A DNA stretch of 64,000 nt, from contig OZ059895.1 in the NCBI GenBank assembly GCA_964057225.1, positions 11,470,001-11,534,000 on the forward strand, read 5' to 3'. Source of the stretch: Auanema rhodensis. Its lineage: Eukaryota; Nematoda; Chromadorea; Rhabditida; Rhabditidae. The translations under genes were made by a program, and so were the position numbers. Below the pieces are notes generated by a model. The model saw nothing but the letters and a program-made list of their open reading frames with translations, did no database searches and was not told the origin of the DNA. Of the stretch, positions 25,025 through 38,541 are shown one piece after another; the stretch's first letter is position 1, and every line of letters starts with the position of its first letter.

Positions 25025-27287
25025 ATGTTTTCAATTTTTAAGCAGTTTTACTTAGATAGCTCAACCCAAGGCAGCAAATTATCTTCAATATTATTTCTAT
25101 CTTACAGTTATAAACCAATAGTTAATGAACCATCATCTTACCCTTACCGTTTCTATCTATTTCCTATCGAAACCAACTTTGTTCAAAAACTATACAACTG
25201 TGAAACCTTTTTTAATTTCTTGTATTTGGAGCTCATAAGATTTGATATCATTGAGGGATCCAGATAGAACGTGGAAAATTACATAACTACCATGAAATTG
25301 GGAAAAAATTGTAACGAGGATAAGTATGTAAATCATTGAATATCAGATATTTTCGCTTACGACCATACCACGTTAAAAGTACGCCATGCCGCTGATTTTC
25401 AATTTTAACTCTTCTGTAACGAATGTTTTCAATTTTCAAGCAGTTTTACTTAGAAAGCTCAACCCAAGGCAGCAAATTATCTTCAATATTATTTCTATCT
25501 TACAGTTATAAACCAGTAGTGAATGAACCATCATCTTACCCTTACCGTTTCTATCTATTTCCTATCAAAACCAACTTTGTTCAAAAACTATACAACTGTG
25601 AAACCTTTTTTAAATTCTTGTATTTGGAGCTCATAAGATTTGATATCATTGAGAGATCCAGATAGAACGTGGAAAATTACGTAACTAACATGAAATTGGG
25701 AAAAAATTATAACGAGGATAAGTATGTAAATCATTGAATATCAGATATTTTCGCTTACGACCATACCACGTTAAAAGTACGCCATGCCGCTGATTTTCAA
25801 TTTTAACTCTTCTGTAACAAATGTTTTCAATTTTCAAGCAGTTTTACTCAGATAGCTCAACCCAAGGCAGCAATTTATCTTCAATATTATTTCTATCTTA
25901 CAGTTATAAACCAGTAGTGAATGAACCATCATCTTACCCTTACCGTTTCTATCTATTTCCTATCGAAACCAACTTTGTTCAAAAACTATACAACTGTGAA
26001 ACCTTTTTTAATTTCTTGTATTTGGAGCTCATAAGATTTGATATCATTGAGAGATCCAGATAGAACGTGGAAAATTACGTAACTAACATGAAATTGGGAA
26101 AAAATTATAACGAGGATAAGTATGTAAATCATTGAATATCAGATATTTTCGCTTACGACCATACCACGTTGAAAGTACGCCATGCCGCTGATTTTCAATT
26201 TTAACTCTTCTGTAACAAATGTTTTCAATTTTCAAGCAGTTTTACTTAGATAGCTCAACCCAAGGCAGCAATTTATCTTCAATATTATTTCTATCTTACA
26301 GTTATAAACCAATAGTTAATGAACCATCATCTTACCCTTACCGTTTCTATCTATTTCCTATCGAAAGCAACTTTGTTCAAACACTATACAACTGTGAAAC
26401 CTTTTTTAATTTCTTGTATTTGGAGCTCATAAGATTTGATATCATTGAGAGATCCAGATAGAACGTGGAAAATTACGTAACTAACATGAAATTGGGAAAA
26501 AATTATAACGAGGATAAGTATGTAAATCATTGAATATCAGATATTTTCGCTTACGACCATACCACGTTGAAAGTACGCCATGCCGCTGATTTTCAATTTT
26601 AACTCTTCTGTAACAAATGTTTTCAATTTTCAAGCAGTTTTACTTAGATAGCTCAACCCAAGGCAGCAATTTATCTTCAATATTATTTCTATCTTACAGT
26701 TATAAACCAATAGTTAATGAATCATCATCTTACCCTTACCGTTTCTATCTATTTCCTATCGAAAGCAACTTTGTTCAAACACTATACAACTGTGAAACCT
26801 TTTTTAATTTCTTGTATTTGGAGCTCATAAGATTTGATATCATTGAGGGATCCAGATAGAACGTGGAAAATTACATAACTACCATGAAATTGGGAAAAAA
26901 TTGTAACGAGGATAAGTATGTAAATCATTGAATATCAGATATTTTTGCTTACGACCATACCACGTTAAAAGTACGCCATGCCGCTGATTTTCAATTTTAA
27001 CTCTTCTGTAACGAATGTTTTCAATTTTCAAGCAGTTTTACTTAGAAAGCTCAACCCAAGGCAGCAAATTATCTTCAATATTATTTCTATCTTACAGTTA
27101 TAAACCAGTAGTGAATGAACCATCATCTTACCCTTACCGTTTCTATCTATTTCCTATCGAAACCAACTTTGTTCAAAAACTATACAACTGTGAAACCTTT
27201 TTTAATTTCTTGTATTTGGAGCTCATAAGATTTGATATCATTGAGGGATCCAGATAGAACGTGGAAAATTACATAACTACCATGAAA
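25025..27287 (+). repeat. Region C, block copy 2 (six monomers)
   Basis: Units start at 25025, 25423, 25821, 26219, 26617 and 27015, matching 18091-20353 at an offset of 6934 bp with a few single-base differences. Confidence 0.87.
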
Positions 27288-27605
27288 CAGTTATAAACCA
27301 GTAGTGAATGAACCATCATCTTACCCTTACCGTTTCTATCTATTTCCTATCAAAACCAACTTTGTTCAAAAACTATACAACTGTGAAACCTTTTTTAATT
27401 TCTTGTTTTTGGAGCTCATAAGATTTGATATCATTGAGGGATCCAGATAGAACGTGGAAAATTACATAACTACCATGAAATTGGGAAAAAATTGTAACGA
27501 GGATAAGTATGTAAATCATTGAATATCAGATATTTTCGCTTAGGACCATACCACGTTGAAAGTACGCCATGCCGCTGATTTTCAATTTTAACTATTTTGT
27601 AACAA
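27288..27605 (+). repeat. 5'-truncated monomer, junction 27287|27288
   Basis: 318-bp remnant, counterpart of 20354-20671, with the same ATCAAAACC and TTGTTTTTGG marks. Confidence 0.95.
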
Positions 27606-29072
27606 ATGTTTTCAATTTTCAAGCAGTTTTACTCAGATAGCTTAACCCAAGGCAGCAAATTATCTTCAATATTATTTCTATCTTACAGTTATAAACCAAT
27701 AGTTAATGAACCATCATCATACCCTTACCGTTTCTATCTATTTCCTATCGAAACCAACTTTGTTCAAAAACTATACAACTGTGAAACCTTTTTTAATTTC
27801 TTGTATTTGGAGCTCATAAGATTTGATATCATTGAGGGATCCAGATAGAACGTGGAAAATTACGTAACTAACATGAAATTGGGAAAAAATTATAACGAGG
27901 ATAAGTATGTAAATCATTGAATATCAGATATTTTCGCTTACGACCATACCACGTTAAAAGTACGCCATGCCGCTGATTTTCAATTTTAACTCTTCTGTAA
28001 CAAATGTTTTCAATTTTCAAGCAGTTTTACTTAGAAAGCTCAACCCAAGGCAGCAAATTATCTTCAATATTATTTCTATCTTACAGTTATAAACCAGTAG
28101 TGAATGAACCATCATCTTACCCTTACCGTTTCTATCTATTTCCTATCGAAACCAACTTTGTTCAAAAACTATACAACTGTGAAACCTTTTTTAATTTCTT
28201 GTATTTGGAGCTCATAAGATTTGATATCATTGAGAGATCCAGATAGAACGTCGAAAATTACGTAACTAACATGAAATTGGGAAAAAATTATAACGAGGAT
28301 AAGTATGTAAATCATTGAATATCAGATATTTTCGCTTACGACCATACCACGTTGAAAGTACGCCATGCCGCTGATTTTCAATTTTAACTCTTCTGTAACA
28401 AATGTTTTCAATTTTCAAGCAGTTTTACTTAGATAGCTCAACCCAAGGCAGCAATTTATCTTCAATATTATTTCTATCTTACAGTTATAAACCAATAGTT
28501 AATGAACCATCATCTTACCCTTACCGTTTCTATCTATTTCCTATCGAAAGCAACTTTGTTCAAACACTATACAACTGTGAAACCTTTTTTAATTTCTTGT
28601 ATTTGGAGCTCATAAGATTTGATATCATTGAGAGATCCAGATAGAACGTGGAAAATTACGTAACTAACATGAAATTGGGAAAAAATTATAACGAGGATAA
28701 GTATGTAAATCATTGAATATCAGATATTTTCGCTTACGACCATACCACGTTGAAAGTACGCCATGCCGCTGATTTTCAATTTTAACTCTTCTGTAACAAA
28801 TGTTTTCAATTTTCAAGCAGTTTTACTTAGATAGCTCAACCCAAGGCAGCAATTTATCTTCAATATTATTTCTATCTTACAGTTATAAACCAATAGTTAA
28901 TGAATCATCATCTTACCCTTACCGTTTCTATCTATTTCCTATCGAAAGCAACTTTGTTCAAACACTATACAACTGTGAAACCTTTTTTAATTTCTTGTAT
29001 TTGGAGCTCATAAGATTTGATATCATTGAGGGATCCAGATAGAACGTGGAAAATTACATAACTACCATGAAA
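27606..29072 (+). repeat. Four monomers closing region C
   Basis: Units start at 27606, 28004, 28402 and 28800. The last two match 26219 and 26617 at an offset of 2183 bp. A private C at 28252 changes ACGTGG to ACGTCG in the linker. The last unit ends at a deletion junction. Confidence 0.88.
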
Positions 29073-29390
29073 CAGTTATAAACCAGTAGTGAATGAACCA
29101 TCATCTTACCCTTACCGTTTCTATCTATTTCCTATCGAAACCAACTTTGTTCAAAAACTATACAACTGTGAAACCTTTTTTAATTTCTTGTATTTGGAGC
29201 TCATAAGATTTGATATCATTGAGGGATCCAGATAGAACGTGGAAAATTACATAACTACCATGAAATTGGGAAAAAATTGTAACGAGGATAAGTATGTAAA
29301 TCATTGAATATCAGATATTTTCGCTTAGGACCATACCACGTTGAAAGTACGCCATGCCGCTGATTTTCAATTTTAACTATTTTGTAACAA
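29073..29390 (+). repeat. 5'-truncated monomer, junction 29072|29073 (rightmost)
   Basis: 318-bp remnant with ordinary ATCGAAACC, so it differs in body from the other remnants. No further junction of this kind occurs in the remaining 34.6 kb. Confidence 0.95.
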
Positions 29391-30982
29391 ATGTTTTCAA
29401 TTTTCATGCAGTTTTACTCAGATAGCTTAACCCAAGGCAGCAAATTATCTTCAATATTATTTCTATCTTACAGTTATAAACCAATAGTTAATGAACCATC
29501 ATCTTACCCTTACCGTTTCTATCTATTTCCTATCGAAACCAACTTTGTTCAAAAACTATACAACTGTGAAACCTTTTTTAATTTCTTGTATTTGGAGCTC
29601 ATAAGATTTGATATCATTGAGGGATCCAGATAGAACGTGGAAAATTACGTAACTAACATGAAATTGGGAAAAAATTATAACGAGGATAAGTATGTAAATC
29701 ATTGAATATCAGATATTTTCGCTTACGACCATACCACGTTAAAAGTACGCCATGCCGCTGATTTTCAATTTTAACTCTTCTGTAACAAATGTTTTCAATT
29801 TTCAAGCAGTTTTACTTAGATAGCTCAACCCAAGGCAGCAATTTATCTTCAATATTATTTCTATCTTACAGTTATAAACCAATAGTTAATGAATCATCAT
29901 CTTGCCCTTACCGTTTCTATCTATTTCCTATCGAAACCAACTTTGTTCAAAAACTATACAACTGTGAAACCTTTTTTAATTTCTTGTTTTTGGAGCTCAT
30001 AAGATTTGATATCATTGAGGGATCCAGATAGAACGTGGAAAATTACATAACTACCATGAAATTGGGAAAAAATTGTAACGAGGATAAGTATGTAAATCAT
30101 TGAATATCAGATATTTTCGCTTACGACCATACCACGTTAACAGTACGCCATGCCGCTGATTTTCAATTTTAACTCTTCTGTAACGAATGTTTTCAATTTT
30201 CAAGCAGTTTTACTTAGAAAGCTCAACCCAAGGCAGCAAATTATCTTCAATATTATTTCTATCTTACAGTTATAAACCAGTAGTGAATGAACCATCATCT
30301 TACCTTCACTGTTTCTATCTATTTCGTATCAAAAGAAACATTGTTTAAACACTATACAACTGTGAAACCTTTTTTAATTTCTTGTATTTGGAGCTCATAA
30401 GATTTGATATCATTGAGGGATCCAGATAGAACGTGGAAAATTACATAACTACCATGAAATTGGGAAAAAATTGTAACGAGGATAAGTATGTAAATCATTG
30501 AATATCAGATATTTTTGCTTAGGAGCATACCACGTTGAAAGTACGCCATGCCGCTGATTTTCAATTTTAACTCTTTTGTAACAAATGTTTTCAATTTTCA
30601 AGCAGTTTTACTCAGATAGCTTAACCCAAGGCAGCAAATTATCTTCAATATTATTTCTATCTTACAGTTATAAACCAATAGTTAATGAACCATCATCTTA
30701 CCCTTACCGTTTCTATCTATTTCCTATCGAAACCAACTTTGTTCAAAAACTATACAACTGTGAAACCTTTTTTAATTTCTTGTATTTGGAGCTCATAAGA
30801 TTTGATATCATTGAGGGATCCAGATAGAACGTGGAAAATTACGTAACTAACATGAAATTGGGAAAAAATTATAACGAGGATAAGTATGTAAATCATTGAA
30901 TATCAGATATTTTCGCTTACGACCATACCACGTTAAAAGTACGCCATGCCGCTGATTTTCAATTTTAACTCTTCTGTAACAA
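29391..30982 (+). repeat. Region D, first segment (four monomers)
   Basis: Units start at 29391, 29789, 30187 and 30585. Their order, S10/L13 type then C39 type then stop-bearing type, recurs at 34961, 35359 and 35757 at an offset of 5570 bp. The unit at 29391 has a private K-to-M change at codon 6. Confidence 0.86.
30187..30584 (+). repeat. Stop-bearing monomer with clustered divergent patch
   Basis: Same patch and codon-54 stop as 5783, but with the ordinary CTATCTATTT just before it. The patch is shared while its left flank is not. Confidence 0.9.
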
Positions 30983-33370
30983 ATGTTTTCAATTTTCAAG
31001 CAGTTTTACTTAGATAGCTCAACCCAAGGCAGCAATTTATCTTCAATATTATTTCTATCTTACAGTTATAAACCAATAGTTAATGAATCATCATCTTGCC
31101 CTTACCGTTTCTATCTATTTCCTATCGAAACCAACTTTGTTCAAAAACTATACAACTGTGAAACCTTTTTTAATTTCTTGTATTTGGAGCTCATAAGATT
31201 TGATATCATTGAGGGATCCAGATAGAACGTGGAAAATTACATAACTACCATGAAATTGGGAAAAAATTGTAACGAGGATAAGTATGTAAATCATTGAATA
31301 TCAGATATTTTCGCTTACGACCATACCACGTTAAAAGTACGCCATGCCGCTGATTTTCAATTTTAACTCTTCTGTAACGAATGTTTTCAATTTTCAAGCA
31401 GTTTTACTTAGAAAGCTCAACCCAAGGCAGCAAATTATCTTCAATATTATTTCTATCTTACAGTTATAAACCAGTAGTGAATGAACCATCATCTTACCTT
31501 CACTGTTTCTATCTATTTCGTATCAAAAGAAACATTGTTTAAACACTATACAACTGTGAAACCTTTTTTAATTTCTTGTATTTGGAGCTCATAAGATTTG
31601 ATATCATTGAGGGATCCAGATAGAACGTGGAAAATTACATAACTACCATGAAATTGGGAAAAAATTGTAACGAGGATAAGTATGTAAATCATTGAATATC
31701 AGATAATTTTGCTTAGGAGCATACCACGTTGAAAGTACGCCATGCCGCTGATTTTCAATTTTAACTCTTTTGTAACAAATGTTTTCAATTTTCAAGCAGT
31801 TTTACTCAGATAGCTTAACCCAAGGCAGCAAATTATCTTCAATATTATTTCTATCTTACAGTTATAAACCAATAGTTAATGAACCATCATCTTACCTTTA
31901 CTGTTTCTATCTATTTCCTATCGAAACGAACTTTGTTCAAAAACTATACAACTGTGAAACCTTTTTTAATTTCTTGTATTTGGAGCTCATAAGATTTGAT
32001 ATCATTGAGGGATCCAGATAGAACGTGGAAAATTACATAACTACCATGAAATTGGGAAAAAATTGTAACGAGGATAAGTATGTAAATCATTGAATATCAG
32101 ATATTTTCGCTTAGGACCATACCACGTTGAAAGTACGCCATGCCGCTGATTTTCAATTTTAACTCTTTTGTAACAAATGTTTTCATTTTTCAAGCAGTTT
32201 TACTCAGATAGCTTAACCCAAGGCAGCAAATTATCTTCAATATTATTTCTATCTTACAGTTATAAACCAATAGTTAATGAACCATCATCTTACCTTTACT
32301 GTTTCTATCTATTTCCTATCGAAACCAACTTTGTTCAAAAACTATACAACTGTGAAACCTTTTTTAATTTATTGTATTTGGAGCTCATAAGATTTGATAT
32401 TATTGAGGGATCCAGATAGAATGTGGAAAATTACATAACTACCATGAAATTGGGAAAAAATTATAACGAGGATAAGTATGTAAATCATTGAATATCAGAT
32501 ATTTTCGCTTACGACCATACCACGTTGAAAGTACGCCATGCCGCTGATTTTCAATTTTAACTCTTCTGTAACAAATGTTTTCAATTTTCAAGCAGTTTTA
32601 CTTAGATAGCTCAACCCAAGGCAGCAATTTATCTTCATTATTATTTCTATCTTACAGTTATAAACCAATAGTTTATGAATCATCATCTTACCCTTACCGT
32701 TTCTATCTATTTCCTATTGAAACCAACTTTGTTCAAAAACTATACAACTGTGAAACCTTTTTTAATTTATTGTATTTGGAGCTCATAAGATTTGATATCA
32801 TTGAGGGATCCAGATAGAACGTGGAAAATTACATAACTACCATGAAATTGGGAAAAAATTGTAACGAGGATAAGTATGTAAATCATTGAATATCAGATAT
32901 GTTCGCTTACGACCATACCACGTTAAAAGTACGCCATGCCGCTGATTTTCAATTTTAACTCTTCTGTAACGAATGTTTTCAATTTTCAAGCAGTTTTACT
33001 TAGAAAGCTCAACCCAAGGCAGCAAATTATGTTCAATATCATTTCTATCTTACAGTTATAAACCAATAGTTAATGAACCATCATCTTACCTTTACTGTTT
33101 CTATCTATTTCCTATCGAAAGCAACTTTGTTCAAACACTATACAACTGTGAAACCTTTTTTAATTTCTTGTATTTGGAGCTCATAAGATTTGATATCATT
33201 GAGGGATCCAGATAGAACGTGGAAAATTACATAACTACCATGAAATTGAGAAAAAATTGTAACGAGGATAAGTATGTAAATCATTGAATATCAGATATTT
33301 TCGCTTAGGACCATACCACGTTGAAAGTACGCCATGCCGCTGATTTTCAATTTTAACTCTTTTGTAACAA
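30983..33370 (+). repeat. Region D block copy 1 (six monomers)
   Basis: Units start at 30983, 31381, 31779, 32177, 32575 and 32973. The order is C39 type, stop-bearing, C42 type, codon-4 F type, Y34 type, and a unit with TTATGTTC. It recurs at 36155 onward (offset 5172 bp), and its first five units at 5385 and 9556 in region A. This copy has private changes near 31707, 31927, 32400, 32421 and 32638, including loss of the EcoRV site at about 32397. Confidence 0.87.
31381..31778 (+). repeat. Stop-bearing monomer with clustered divergent patch
   Basis: Same patch and codon-54 stop as 30187, with the taggagc linker mark. The dyad at p315-327 is damaged here (GATAATT). Confidence 0.9.
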
Positions 33371-34960
33371 ATGTTTTCAATTTTTAAGCAGTTTTACTTA
33401 GATAGCTCAACCCAAGGCAGCAAATTATCTTCAATCTTTTTTCTATCTTACAGTTATAAACCAGTAGTGAATGAACCATCATCTTACCCTTACCGTTTCT
33501 ATCTATTTCCTATCGAAACCAACTTTGTTTAAAAACTATACAACTGTGAAACCTTTTTCAATTTCTTGTATTTGGAGCTCATAAGATTTGATATCATTGA
33601 GGGATCCAGATAGAACGTGGAAAATTACGTAACTAACATGAAATTGGAAAAAACTATAACGAGGATAAGTATGTAAATCATTGAATATCAGATATTTTCG
33701 CTTACGACCATACCACGTTGAAAGTACGCCATGCCGCTGATTTTCAATTTTAACTCTTCTGTAACAAATGTTTTCAATTTTCAAGCAGTTTTACTTAGAT
33801 AGCTCAACCCAAGGCAGCAAATTATCTTCAATATTATTTCTATCTTACAGTTATAAACCAGTAGTGAATGAACCATCATCTTACCCTTACCGTTTCTATC
33901 TATTTCCTATCGAAACCAACTTTGTTCAAAAACTATACAACTGTGAAACCTTTTTTAATTTCTTGTATTTGGAGCTCATAAGATTTGATATCATTGAGGG
34001 ATCCAGATAGAACGTGGAAAATTACATAACTACCATGAAATTGGGAAAAAATTGTAACGAGAATAAGTATGTAAATCATTGAATATCAGATATTTTCGCT
34101 TAGGACCATACCACGTTGAAAGTACGCCATGCCGCTGATTTTCAATTTTAACTATTTTGTAACAAATGTTTTCAATTTTCAAGCAGTTTTACTCAGATAG
34201 CTTAACCCAAGGCAGCAAATTATCTTCAATATTATTTCTATCTTACAGTTATAAACCAATAGTTAATGAACCATCATCTTACCCTTACCGTTTCTATCTA
34301 TTTCCTATCGAAACCAACTTTGTTCAAAAACTATACAACTGTGAAACCTTTTTTAATTTCTTGTATTTGGAGCTCATAAGATTTGATATCATTGAGGGAT
34401 CCAGATAGAACGTGGAAAATTACATAACTACCATGAAATTGGGAAAAAATTGTAACGAGGATAAGTATGTAAATCATTGAATATCAGATATTTTCGCTTA
34501 GGACCATACCACGTTGAAAGTACGCCATGCCGCTGATTTTCAATTTTAACTCTTTTGTAACAAATGTTTTCAATTTTTAAGCAGTTTTACTTAGATAGCT
34601 CAACCCAAGGCAGCAAATTATCTTCAATCTTTTTTCTATCTTACAGTTATAAACCAGTAGTGAATGAACCATCATCTTACCCGTACCGTTTCTATCTATT
34701 TCCTATCGAAAGCAACTTTGTTCAAAAACTATACAACTGTGAAACCTTCTTTAATTTCTTGTATTTGGAGCTCATAAGCTTTGATATCATTGAGGAATCC
34801 AGATAAAACGTGGAAAATTACGTAACTAACATGAAATTGGAAGAAACTATAACGAGGATAAGTATGTGAAACATTGAATATCAGATATTTTCGCTTAGGA
34901 CCATACCACGTTGAAAGTACGCCATGCCGCTGATTTTCAATTTTAACTCTTTTGTAACAA
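33371..34960 (+). repeat. Region D spacer monomers (four), first with a private stop
   Basis: Units start at 33371, 33768, 34166 and 34564. The unit at 33371 has CAA to TAA at 33530-33532 (codon 54) without the divergent patch, so this stop arose separately. Units 33371 and 34564 carry the ATCTTTTTTC form at codons 22-24 that becomes common after 48 kb. Both are 397 bp. Confidence 0.87.
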
Positions 34961-36154
34961 ATGTTTTCAATTTTCAAGCAGTTTTACTCAGATAGCTTAA
35001 CCCAAGGCAGCAAATTATCTTCAATATTATTTCTATCTTACAGTTATAAACCAATAGTTAATGAACCATCATCTTACCCTTACCGTTTCTATCTATTTCC
35101 TATCGAAACCAACTTTGTTCAAAAACTATACAACTGTGAAACCTTTTTTAATTGCTTGTGTTTGGAGCTCATAAGATTTGATATCATTGAGGGGTCCAGA
35201 TAGAACGTGGAAAATTACGTAACTAACATAAAATTGGGAAAAAATTATAACGAGGATAAGTATGTAAATCATTGAATATCAGATATTCTCGCTTACGACC
35301 ATACCACGTTAAAAGTACGCCATGCCGCTGATTTTCAATTTTAACTCTTCTGTAACAAATGTTTTCAATTTTCAAGCAGTTTTACTTAGATAGCTCAACC
35401 CAAGGCAGCAATTTATCTTCAATATTATTTCTATCTTACAGTTATAAACCAATAGTTAATGAATCATCATCTTGCCCTTACCGTTTCTATCTATTTCCTA
35501 TCGAAACCAACTTTGTTCAAAAACTATACAACTGTGAAACCTTTTTTAATTTCTTGTATTTGGAGCTCATAAGATTTGATATCATTGAGGGATCCAGATA
35601 GAACGTGGAAAATTACATAACTACCATGAAATTGGGAAAAAATTGTAACGAGGATAAGTATGTAAATCATTGAATATCAGATATTTTCGCTTACGACCAT
35701 ACCACGTTAAAAGTACGCCATGTCGCTGATTTTCAATTTTAACTCTTCTGTAACGAATGTTTTCAATTTTCAAGCAGTTTTACTTAGAAAGCTCAACCCA
35801 AGGCAGCAAATTATCTTCAATATTATTTCTATCTTACAGTTATAAACCAGTAGTGAATGAACCATCATCTTACCTTCACTGTTTCTATCTATTTCGTATC
35901 AAAAGAAACATTGTTTAAACACTATACAACTGTGAAACCTTTTTTAATTTCTTGTATTTGGAGCTCATAAGATTTGATATCATTGAGGGATCCAGATAGA
36001 ACGTGGAAAATTACATAACTACCATGAAATTGGGAAAAAATTGTAACGAGGATAAGTATGTAAATCATTGAATATCAGATATTTTTGCTTAGGAGCATAC
36101 CACGTTGAAAGTACGCCATGCCGCTGATTTTCAATTTTAACTCTTTTGTAACAA
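34961..36154 (+). repeat. Copy of 29391-30584
   Basis: Units start at 34961, 35359 and 35757, matching 29391, 29789 and 30187 at a 5570-bp offset. Private changes include GCTTGTGTTTGG near 35154 and GGGGTCC near 35191, which removes the BamHI site. Confidence 0.86.
35757..36154 (+). repeat. Stop-bearing monomer with clustered divergent patch
   Basis: Counterpart of 30187, with the same patch, stop and taggagc mark. A private T at 35723 changes GCCGC to GTCGC just before it. Confidence 0.9.
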
Positions 36155-38144
36155 ATGTTTTCAATTTTCAAGCAGTTTTACTTAGATAGCTCAACCCAAG
36201 GCAGCAATTTATCTTCAATATTATTTCTATCTTACAGTTATAAACCAATAGTTAATGAATCATCATCTTGCCCTTACCGTTTCTATCTATTTCCTATCGA
36301 AACCAACTTTGTTCAAAAACTATACAACTGTGAAACCTTTTTTAATTTCTTGTATTTGGAGCTCATAAGATTTGATATCATTGAGGGATCCAGATAGAAC
36401 GTGGAAAATTACATAACTACCATGAAATTGGGAAAAAATTGTAACGAGGATAAGTATGTAAATCATTGAATATCAGATATTTTCGCTTACGACCATACCA
36501 CGTTAAAAGTACGCCATGCCGCTGATTTTCAATTTTAACTCTTCTGTAACGAATGTTTTCAATTTTCAAGCAGTTTTACTTAGAAAGCTCAACCCAAGGC
36601 AGCAAATTATCTTCAATATTATTTCTATCTTACAGTTATAAACCAGTAGTGAATGAACCATCATCTTACCTTCACTGTTTCTATCTATTTCGTATCAAAA
36701 GAAACATTGTTTAAACACTATACAACTGTGAAACCTTTTTTAATTTCTTGTATTTGGAGCTCATAAGATTTGATATCATTGAGGGATCCAGATAGAACGT
36801 GGAAAATTACATAACTACCATGAAATTGGGAAAAAATTGTAACGAGGATAAGTATGTAAATCATTGAATATCAGATATTTTTGCTTAGGAGCATACCACG
36901 TTGAAAGTACGCCATGCCGCTGATTTTCAATTTTAACTCTTTTGTAACAAATGTTTTCAATTTTCAAGCAGTTTTACTCAGATAGCTTAACCCAAGGCAG
37001 CAAATTATCTTCAATATTATTTCTATCTTACAGTTATAAACCAATAGTTAATGAACCATCATCTTACCTTTACTGTTTCTATCTATTTCCTATCGAAACC
37101 AACTTTGTTCAAAAACTATACAACTGTGAAACCTTTTTTAATTTCTTGTATTTGGAGCTCATAAGATTTGATATCATTGAGGGATCCAGATAGAACGTGG
37201 AAAATTACATAACTACCATGAAATTGGGAAAAAATTGTAACGAGGATAAGTATGTAAATCATTGAATATCAGATATTTTCGCTTAGGACCATACCACGTT
37301 GAAAGTACGCCATGCCGCTGATTTTCAATTTTAACTCTTTTGTAACAAATGTTTTCATTTTTCAAGCAGTTTTACTCAGATAGCTTAACCCAAGGCAGCA
37401 AATTATCTTCAATATTATTTCTATCTTACAGTTATAAACCAATAGTTAATGAACCATCATCTTACCTTTACTGTTTCTATCTATTTCCTATCGAAACCAA
37501 CTTTGTTCAAAAACTATACAACTGTGAAACCTTTTTTAATTTATTGTATTTGGAGCTCATAAGATTTGATATCATTGAGGGATCCAGATAGAACGTGGAA
37601 AATTACATAACTACCATGAAATTGGGAAAAAATTATAACGAGGATAAGTATGTAAATCATTGAATATCAGATATTTTCGCTTACGACCATACCACGTTGA
37701 AAGTACGCCATGCCGCTGATTTTCAATTTTAACTCTTCTGTAACAAATGTTTTCAATTTTCAAGCAGTTTTACTTAGATAGCTCAACCCAAGGCAGCAAT
37801 TTATCTTCAATATTATTTCTATCTTACAGTTATAAACCAATAGTTTATGAATCATCATCTTACCCTTACCGTTTCTATCTATTTCCTATTGAAACCAACT
37901 TTGTTCAAAAACTATACAACTGTGAAACCTTTTTTAATTTATTGTATTTGGAGCTCATAAGATTTGATATCATTGAGGGATCCAGATAGAACGTGGAAAA
38001 TTACATAACTACCATGAAATTGGGAAAAAATTGTAACGAGGATAAGTATGTAAATCATTGAATATCAGATATGTTCGCTTACGACCATACCACGTTAAAA
38101 GTACGCCATGCCGCTGATTTTCAATTTTAACTCTTCTGTAACGA
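36155..38144 (+). repeat. Region D block copy 2 (five monomers)
   Basis: Units start at 36155, 36553, 36951, 37349 and 37747. They match 30983-32972 at a 5172-bp offset, without the private changes noted there. Confidence 0.87.
36553..36950 (+). repeat. Stop-bearing monomer with clustered divergent patch
   Basis: Counterpart of 31381 with an intact dyad. With 35757 it alternates with C39-type units (35359, 36155), forming a 796-bp dimer repeated twice. Confidence 0.9.
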
Positions 38145-38541
38145 ATGTTTTCAATTTTCAAGCAGTTTTACTTAGAAAGCTCAACCCAAGGCAGCAAATT
38201 ATGTTCAATATTATTTCTATCTTACAGTTATAAACCAATAGTTAATGAACCATCATCTTACCTTTACTGTTTCTATCTATTTCCTATCGAAAGCAACTTT
38301 GTTCAAACACTATACAACTGAGAAACATTTTTTAATTTCTTGTATTTGAAGCTCATAAGCTTTGATATCATTGAGGAATCCAGATAGAACGTGGAAAATT
38401 ACGTAACTTACATAAAATTGGAAGAAACTATAACGAGGATAAGTATGTGAAACATTGAATATCAGATATGTTCGCTTACGACCATACCACGTTGAAAGTA
38501 CGCCATGCCGCTGATTTTCAATTTTAACTCTTTTGTAACAA
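38145..38541 (+). repeat. Chimeric 397-bp monomer with a private stop
   Basis: The left part matches 32973 (TTATGTTC near 38201, C42 form). From about 38325 it becomes the 1613/38542 type (ACATTTTTT, TTGAAGC, AAGCTTTG, short linker). The frame is broken at codon 59, TGT to TGA, right at the switch. The exchange point can be placed between about 38300 and 38335. Confidence 0.9.
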
